The notes under the pieces: model-generated | Databases searched by the model: none | Told to the model about the DNA's origin: nothing | What the model saw: the letters and a program-made list of their open reading frames with translations, nothing else | Program-made: the position numbers and the translations under genes | From: an uncultured Coriobacteriia bacterium | GTDB taxonomy: Bacteria; Actinomycetota; Coriobacteriia; Coriobacteriales; QAMH01 | Direction of reading: 5' to 3' | Assembly (NCBI GenBank): GCA_902478425.1 | Contig: CABSKV010000028.1 | Location: forward strand, 1-16,307 | DNA length: 16,307 nucleotides | Part shown: positions 13,174-16,307 of the stretch, in pieces | Layout of the letters: each line of letters starts with the position of its first letter | How positions within the stretch are numbered: position 1 is the first letter of the stretch

Positions 13174-13434
13174 CTAGCGGTTCCTGCGACCACCGCTACC
13201 GGAAACGATCTTCACGGTATAGGGCAGCAGGGCCATCTCGCGAGCGCGCTTGATGGCGGTCGCGAGCTCATGCTGGTGCTGGGTGCACACACCCGTCACG
13301 CGGCGAGACTTGATCTTGCCGCGATCGGTGATGTAGCGGCGCAGCGTCTGGGCGTCCTTGTAGTCGATGAACTCGACCTTGTCCTTGCAGAAGGGGCAGA
13401 ACTTGCGACGCGGTGCGCGAGCGTAATCAGCCAT
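13174..13434 (-). CDS. rpsR: 30S ribosomal protein S18
   Basis: An 86-residue S18 that binds 16S rRNA together with S6 in the small-subunit platform. The conserved core YKDAQTLRRYITDRGKIKSRR and VTGVCTQHQHELATAIKRARE is present. It is a Cys-containing (zinc-type) form: C13 and C16 (CPFC) with C50 and H53 (CTQH) could make a metal site. A strong GAGGAGG site precedes the ATG. It lies 37 bases after ssb in the standard order. Confidence 0.97.
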   Translation of the reverse strand: MADYARAPRRKFCPFCKDKVEFIDYKDAQTLRRYITDRGKIKSRRVTGVCTQHQHELATAIKRAREMALLPYTVKIVSGSGGRRNR

Positions 13435-13471
13435 GGTTCCTCCTCACTGATTCTCGAATGCAGAAATGTTT

Positions 13472-13945
13472 CTAGAAGGGAATGTCGCTGTCGTCATAGG
13501 CGCTCGGAGCGGGAGGCTCCGGGACGACGTTCCCCTGCGGTTGCTGATAGGACTGGCCGCCATAGTTACCGCCGCCGTAGCCGCCACCTGCATCGTAATT
13601 CTGGCCGCCACCGTTGCGCGATGACATGAACTCGAGCTCGTCGACGGTGACGTCGACCTTGCTCCTTCTTTGGCCGGAATTGCGGTCCTCCCAGGAGCTG
13701 TAGTGCAGCCTACCTTCAATGGCCACCTTAACGCCCTTGGTGAGGTATTGCGCAAGTGCCTCGGCACGACGACCGAACATCGTACAATCAATGAAATTTG
13801 CGTAATCCTCCCACTCGCCGTTCGCATTGCGGCGGCGATCATTGACCGCAACGCCAAAGCTCAGGATGGCCGTACCCGAAGGAGTGGTCCTCAGCTCGGC
13901 ATCACGCGTGAGATTGCCGGAAATCATTACCCTGTTGATGCTCAT
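13472..13945 (-). CDS. ssb: Single-stranded DNA-binding protein
   Basis: A 157-residue SSB that coats single-stranded DNA during replication, repair and recombination. The OB-fold (MSINRVMISGNLTRDAEL, then FIDCTMFGRRAEALAQYL and KGVKVAIEGRL) spans about residues 1-110. A Gly/Tyr/Gln-rich linker follows, and the acidic tip DDSDIPF, the docking site for partner proteins, is intact. The start at 13945 is preferred to the TTG at 13951 because the AAAGGA site is then about 10 bases upstream rather than 4. It sits between rpsF and rpsR, as in most bacteria. Confidence 0.97.
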   Translation of the reverse strand: MSINRVMISGNLTRDAELRTTPSGTAILSFGVAVNDRRRNANGEWEDYANFIDCTMFGRRAEALAQYLTKGVKVAIEGRLHYSSWEDRNSGQRRSKVDVTVDELEFMSSRNGGGQNYDAGGGYGGGNYGGQSYQQPQGNVVPEPPAPSAYDDSDIPF

Positions 13946-13984
13946 GTTCAATCGTTCCTTTCAGCTGAACGCACGAGTCATGCT

Positions 13985-14296
13985 CTATGCGTTCTCAACC
14001 GAAGCTGCCTCACCGTTACGACGCGTGATCATGTAACGCTGGACAGCGTCCATGATGTGGAGCACGCGGTCGAGCTCTGCAATTGCAGTGGGATCAGCTT
14101 CGAAATCGATGAGAGTGTAATCGCCTTCGGCAAGACCGTTGATCTCATAGGCGAGCTTGCGCTTGCCCCAGTCCTCAACGTTGCTTACCTTGCCGCCTTG
14201 CTCGGTGATAGCGGTATCGATACGCTTGCTCGTTGCAAGGCGCGTCTCCTCGTCGATAGACGGGTCGACAAAAAACAGCAGTTCGTAAGCCTTCAT
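13985..14296 (-). CDS. rpsF: 30S ribosomal protein S6
   Basis: A 103-residue S6 with the expected start MKAYELLFFVDPSI and the KRKLAYEINGLAEGDYTLIDFE core. It partners S18 on the 30S platform. The ribosome binding site AGGAGGTGA overlaps the stop codon of the upstream M23 peptidase gene, so the two are physically interlocked. A likely promoter (14368-14396) and a stable hairpin (14322-14351) just upstream could give rpsF its own control. Confidence 0.97.
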   Translation of the reverse strand: MKAYELLFFVDPSIDEETRLATSKRIDTAITEQGGKVSNVEDWGKRKLAYEINGLAEGDYTLIDFEADPTAIAELDRVLHIMDAVQRYMITRRNGEAASVENA

Positions 14297-14300
14297 GTGG

Positions 14301-15458
14301 TCACCTCCTCTGGGCTATGCGGCTTCGGGACATGAAGGCTGCGCCCGAAGCAGGAAATAACTTGTGCATGCTACCACCTCCGAAAACCAAAGGCAAGCGG
14401 GTTCTTTGGGTTTCTAGAATATCGCGTCGCTGTGACACGAAACGCCTGACGCAAACGAGGGCGAATGCGAGAAGCGCGCAAGGGGCGAGCGCGCAGGTGC
14501 CCGCGATCAGGGCGGGAAGGCTGATTCCCGTCGTGCCCGATAGCTCGGAGAGCGCCTCGAGAAGACCGGCGAATTGCCCCCCGCATGCGCCTCCAAGCTG
14601 GTCGAGTGCATCCATGATGAGGGCTGCGGGCGAGTGGGCCTGGGCTTCGCGCTGGGAAAGCTCGTAGCTGCCTGTCTCGATCGCGCCGAAGCCCTCTGTG
14701 CTCGCCGCGGGAACCTCTTCGACAATGCTGTCGGCATCGGGCTGGGCCTGCATCACGGCGCCTGGTTCGTTGGCCATGGCGCGGGCTGCCTCTGCTGGCG
14801 CTGCGGCCGCGGGGGCCTCTGCGCTTGATACGCCGACACCATGCGATGCGCTGGGGGCCGCACCGAAGAGCAACATCGGGTTGAGATAGCTCGAGCCCTC
14901 CTTGTAGCCCATGTGCAGATGCGTTGTAGGGGTCGACACGTCGCCTCCGGCGGCCAAGGTACCCAGGCTCGCGCCTTCGGCAACCACCCGACCCTCGTGC
15001 ACGGCGATGGACGCGAAGGGCATGAGCGTGATGACACGGCCGTTGGCAAGCTCTATGGAAACGGCGTTCATCGTCTTTGCAGACGAGCTGCCGCTTGTTC
15101 GAGAATCGCCGGACGGTACGGTGCCGGTAAATCGTACCGTTCCGGCTAGCGGGGAAGATATCTGCATTCCGGCAGACGCGGGTATGTCAATGCCGCTATG
15201 TACATAGCTGTCGATACCGGCCGTGTAAGACTGATGAAACGCGAGCGTCGCGGAAAGCCCCGAGGTGGAGATGGGCCAAGTCGCTGCAAGGGCCGGCTGT
15301 GCCATGAACGCGAGACAAAGGGAGAAGACGGTCAGGGCGCAGGCAAGCGCGCGCGGGTGCACATGCGCGAGTGAGGAGGAACCCGAGCCTCGCGTAGCAT
15401 GAGTGCCCCGGCACGCTCTTCCGTATTCGCTTGTGAGGGGATAGTCGTTTCGGTTCAT
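14301..15458 (-). CDS. M23-family peptidase (LytM-like) with signal peptide and C-terminal membrane helix
   Basis: A 385-residue exported protein. A long n-region precedes a signal segment (about 36-58, ending AQPALA-A). The M23 domain (about 60-198) has the zinc motifs H87-x3-D91 (HSGID) and H180-x-H182 (HLH), both intact, so it is probably an active endopeptidase cleaving peptidoglycan cross-bridges. An Ala/Pro-rich linker (200-300) leads to a hydrophobic helix (about 313-337) followed by basic residues, suggesting it is held in the membrane with the enzyme outside. The start at 15458 has AAGGAGGTG upstream; a longer in-frame start at 15518 has no site. The last 30 residues overlap the rpsF promoter and leader. 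No cell-wall partner genes are nearby. Confidence 0.9.
   Translation of the reverse strand: MNRNDYPLTSEYGRACRGTHATRGSGSSSLAHVHPRALACALTVFSLCLAFMAQPALAATWPISTSGLSATLAFHQSYTAGIDSYVHSGIDIPASAGMQISSPLAGTVRFTGTVPSGDSRTSGSSSAKTMNAVSIELANGRVITLMPFASIAVHEGRVVAEGASLGTLAAGGDVSTPTTHLHMGYKEGSSYLNPMLLFGAAPSASHGVGVSSAEAPAAAAPAEAARAMANEPGAVMQAQPDADSIVEEVPAASTEGFGAIETGSYELSQREAQAHSPAALIMDALDQLGGACGGQFAGLLEALSELSGTTGISLPALIAGTCALAPCALLAFALVCVRRFVSQRRDILETQRTRLPLVFGGGSMHKLFPASGAAFMSRSRIAQRR
14322..14351 (-). promoter_or_regulatory. Hairpin just upstream of rpsF, candidate autoregulatory leader
   Basis: On the minus strand GCTTCGGG (14351-14344) pairs perfectly with CCCGAAGC (14329-14322) around a 14-nt loop, followed directly by CGC, making a GCCG sequence beside the stem. 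It lies 25 bases before the rpsF start. Many bacteria have an S6:S18-binding hairpin here with a conserved CCG; I can only note the position and the CCG, not confirm the fold. Confidence 0.4.
14368..14396 (-). promoter_or_regulatory. Possible rpsF promoter inside the peptidase gene
   Basis: On the minus strand TTGCCT (14396-14391) and TAGCAT (14373-14368) are 17 bp apart; each matches consensus at four of six positions. A start near 14361 would give a leader of about 65 nt containing the hairpin. Confidence 0.4.
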
Positions 15459-15470
15459 GGTGAGCACCTC

Positions 15471-15495
15471 CTTCCACCTCGGCTTTCCGGGGAAG
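15471..15495 (-). promoter_or_regulatory. Hairpin abutting the M23 peptidase ribosome binding site
   Basis: On the minus strand CTTCC...CGG-AAAG-CCG...GGAAG forms a two-part stem whose 3' arm runs into the GGAGG site of the peptidase gene. It could modulate translation, but no ligand or partner is evident. Confidence 0.35.
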
Positions 15496-15523
15496 ATGAT
15501 GCACCTCGAACCTAACAAAATCG

Positions 15524-15600
15524 CCGAATGTTTATGGTCGAATCACCGAATTTTCTTCGGCGAATCTCCGACATGCCTCCGAATTTTTTCGGACCGAAAT
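15524..15600. repeat. Cluster of ATTCG/CGAAT repeats upstream of the M23 peptidase gene
   Basis: Five CGAAT boxes start at 15525, 15539, 15547, 15561 and 15580 (spacings 14, 8, 14, 19). A 13-bp unit, GTCGAATCACCGA (15537-15549) and GGCGAATCTCCGA (15559-15571), repeats 22 bp apart. The region also makes small hairpins CCGAA-TTTTC-TTCGG (15546-15560), TCCGAA-TTTT-TTCGGA (15578-15593) and the palindrome TTTCGG-T-CCGAAA (15587-15599 region on the minus strand). It is AT-rich compared with its surroundings and fills the gap between purN and the peptidase gene. Confidence 0.65.
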
Positions 15601-16175
15601 CAGACCTCGACCTCACCCATGGCGATTCGCTGCAAGACCTGGGGATAGTACTCGTGTTCGGCCGCGTGAATGCGCGTCTCGAGGTCCTCGATCGTGTCTT
15701 CGGGCAGCACGGGAACCTCATGCTGGAAGATGATCGGGCCCTTGTCGTACTCCTCATTCGCAAAATGAATGGTGATTCCCGTCACCTCATCGCCTGCCTC
15801 GAAGGCATCCTGGATGGCATGCGCGCCACGATGCGCCGGCAGAAGTGCCGGGTGCAGATTGACGACGCGATTGGGAAACGCGTCGAGCAAGACGGGCGTG
15901 ACCTTGCGCATGTAGCCTGCCATCGCAACGTAGTCGATGCCGCGTTCCTCGAGCGCCTCGACGATCCTCGCATCGACGGCCTCGGGGTCGTCATAATCGG
16001 CAGGCGTGAAGACTAGCAGGTCGAGACCCTCGTTGCGCGCGTATTCGATGCCCTTGGCATAGTCGTTGGACGAGACGATGAGCTCGATCGTGGCGTCGAG
16101 CGCGCCGTCTTTGATCGCATTGTGGATGGCGACCATATTCGTGCCCGTGCCCGAGATGAACACGGCAAGCTTCAT
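15600..16175 (-). CDS. purN: Phosphoribosylglycinamide formyltransferase
   Basis: A 191-residue GAR transformylase, using 10-formyl-tetrahydrofolate to make formyl-GAR in de novo purine synthesis. The phosphate-binding start KLAVFISGTGTN is present. The catalytic residues N106, H108 (NLHPALLPAHRG) and D144 (EEYDKGPII) fall at the same numbers as in E. coli PurN. The start at 16175 follows AAGGAT and matches the family N-terminus; a longer in-frame start at 16211 overlaps the end of purM. It lies 7 bases after purM, as in many purine operons. Confidence 0.96.
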   Translation of the reverse strand: MKLAVFISGTGTNMVAIHNAIKDGALDATIELIVSSNDYAKGIEYARNEGLDLLVFTPADYDDPEAVDARIVEALEERGIDYVAMAGYMRKVTPVLLDAFPNRVVNLHPALLPAHRGAHAIQDAFEAGDEVTGITIHFANEEYDKGPIIFQHEVPVLPEDTIEDLETRIHAAEHEYYPQVLQRIAMGEVEV

Positions 16176-16182
16176 GGGATCC

Positions 16183-16307
16183 TTAGCCACGGTACACGAC
16201 CTTTCCATCACCGGGGATTATGCTGCCGATCTTGAAGACCTTCTCGCCCGTGGACTCAAGCTGCTCGATAGCGGCTTGCTCGACCTCGGGCGGACAGATC
16301 ACGCACA
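16183..16307 (-). CDS. purM: Phosphoribosylformylglycinamidine cyclo-ligase, C-terminal end only
   Basis: The minus strand entering at the right edge is open for 40 codons to a TAA at 16183-16185. The visible end contains EVEQAAIEQLESTGEKVFKI and IGSIIPG, which fits the C-terminal segment of PurM (AIR synthetase), where a helix is followed by GE-x3-KIG. The position directly before purN supports this. Most of the gene lies outside the window, so the call rests on this short tail and the context. Confidence 0.75.
   Translation of the reverse strand, partial: CVICPPEVEQAAIEQLESTGEKVFKIGSIIPGDGKVVYRG

Noticed and set aside
13472..13600. Short Gly/Tyr repeats in the ssb gene as a novel repeat
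   Set aside because: They encode the usual Gly-rich disordered linker before the SSB acidic tip.
15459..15599. c-di-AMP (ydaO) riboswitch before the M23 peptidase gene
   Set aside because: Such riboswitches often precede actinobacterial wall hydrolases, but the conserved sequence blocks are absent and the gap is short.
15600..16175. GTN in place of GSN in the PurN phosphate loop as a functional change
   Set aside because: Ser/Thr exchange at this site is conservative, and all three catalytic residues are intact.

Overview
The window looks like chromosomal DNA from a high-GC, gut-type anaerobic actinobacterium, most likely class Coriobacteriia (Eggerthellales-like). This is an inference from several things: an oxygen-sensitive indolepyruvate:ferredoxin oxidoreductase, strong GGAGG-type Shine-Dalgarno sites, high GC, the rpsF-ssb-rpsR-rplI order, and an NRAMP-related transporter whose metal-site residues resemble the Mg2+-transporting NRMT clade known from Eggerthella lenta. 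No 16S or single species-specific marker is present.

Layout, left to right. On the plus strand are the 3' part of iorA, iorB and a small phage-holin-4-2/YvlD-type membrane protein. Convergent to these is a minus-strand operon of three genes in transcription order: a PRC-like/MgtE_N/CBS protein with one C-terminal membrane helix, an NRMT-like divalent metal transporter, and a 77-residue Cys-rich protein. Its leader (5332-5522) holds several strong hairpins. Then come tRNA-Ser(GCU) (minus), a two-gene hypothetical operon (minus), tRNA-Arg(ACG) (plus, with promoter and terminator), and ferritin ftnA (minus). Next is a zinc-homeostasis region on the minus strand: a P1B-2 ATPase with a His/Cys-rich N-terminus and no HMA domain, then an ArsR/SmtB regulator with an intact alpha-5 zinc-site motif, then a Tat/lipobox GH3 glycosidase. 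Upstream lie a membrane-anchored secreted protein and a HAD phosphatase. The ribosomal/ssb cluster follows (transcribed leftward: M23 peptidase, rpsF, ssb, rpsR, rplI, terminator). The right edge holds purN and the 3' end of purM.

The window is gene dense. No stretch over 300 bases lacks a protein or RNA gene. I see no insertion sequence, integrase, phage module or CRISPR array.

The most unusual signal is a repeated two-part palindromic element. Two palindromes (AATGAGACA, 15-nt centre, TGTCTCATT) lie exactly 53 bp apart, once at 2365-2452 and once, inverted, at 8857-8945. At both sites the element begins at the stop codon of the upstream gene. Other points worth a look are the Mg-type transporter/MgtE-like/Cys-rich operon with its structured leader, an ATTCG repeat cluster before the M23 peptidase gene, the coupling of that peptidase to rpsF, and a strongly acidic tail on ribosomal protein L9.
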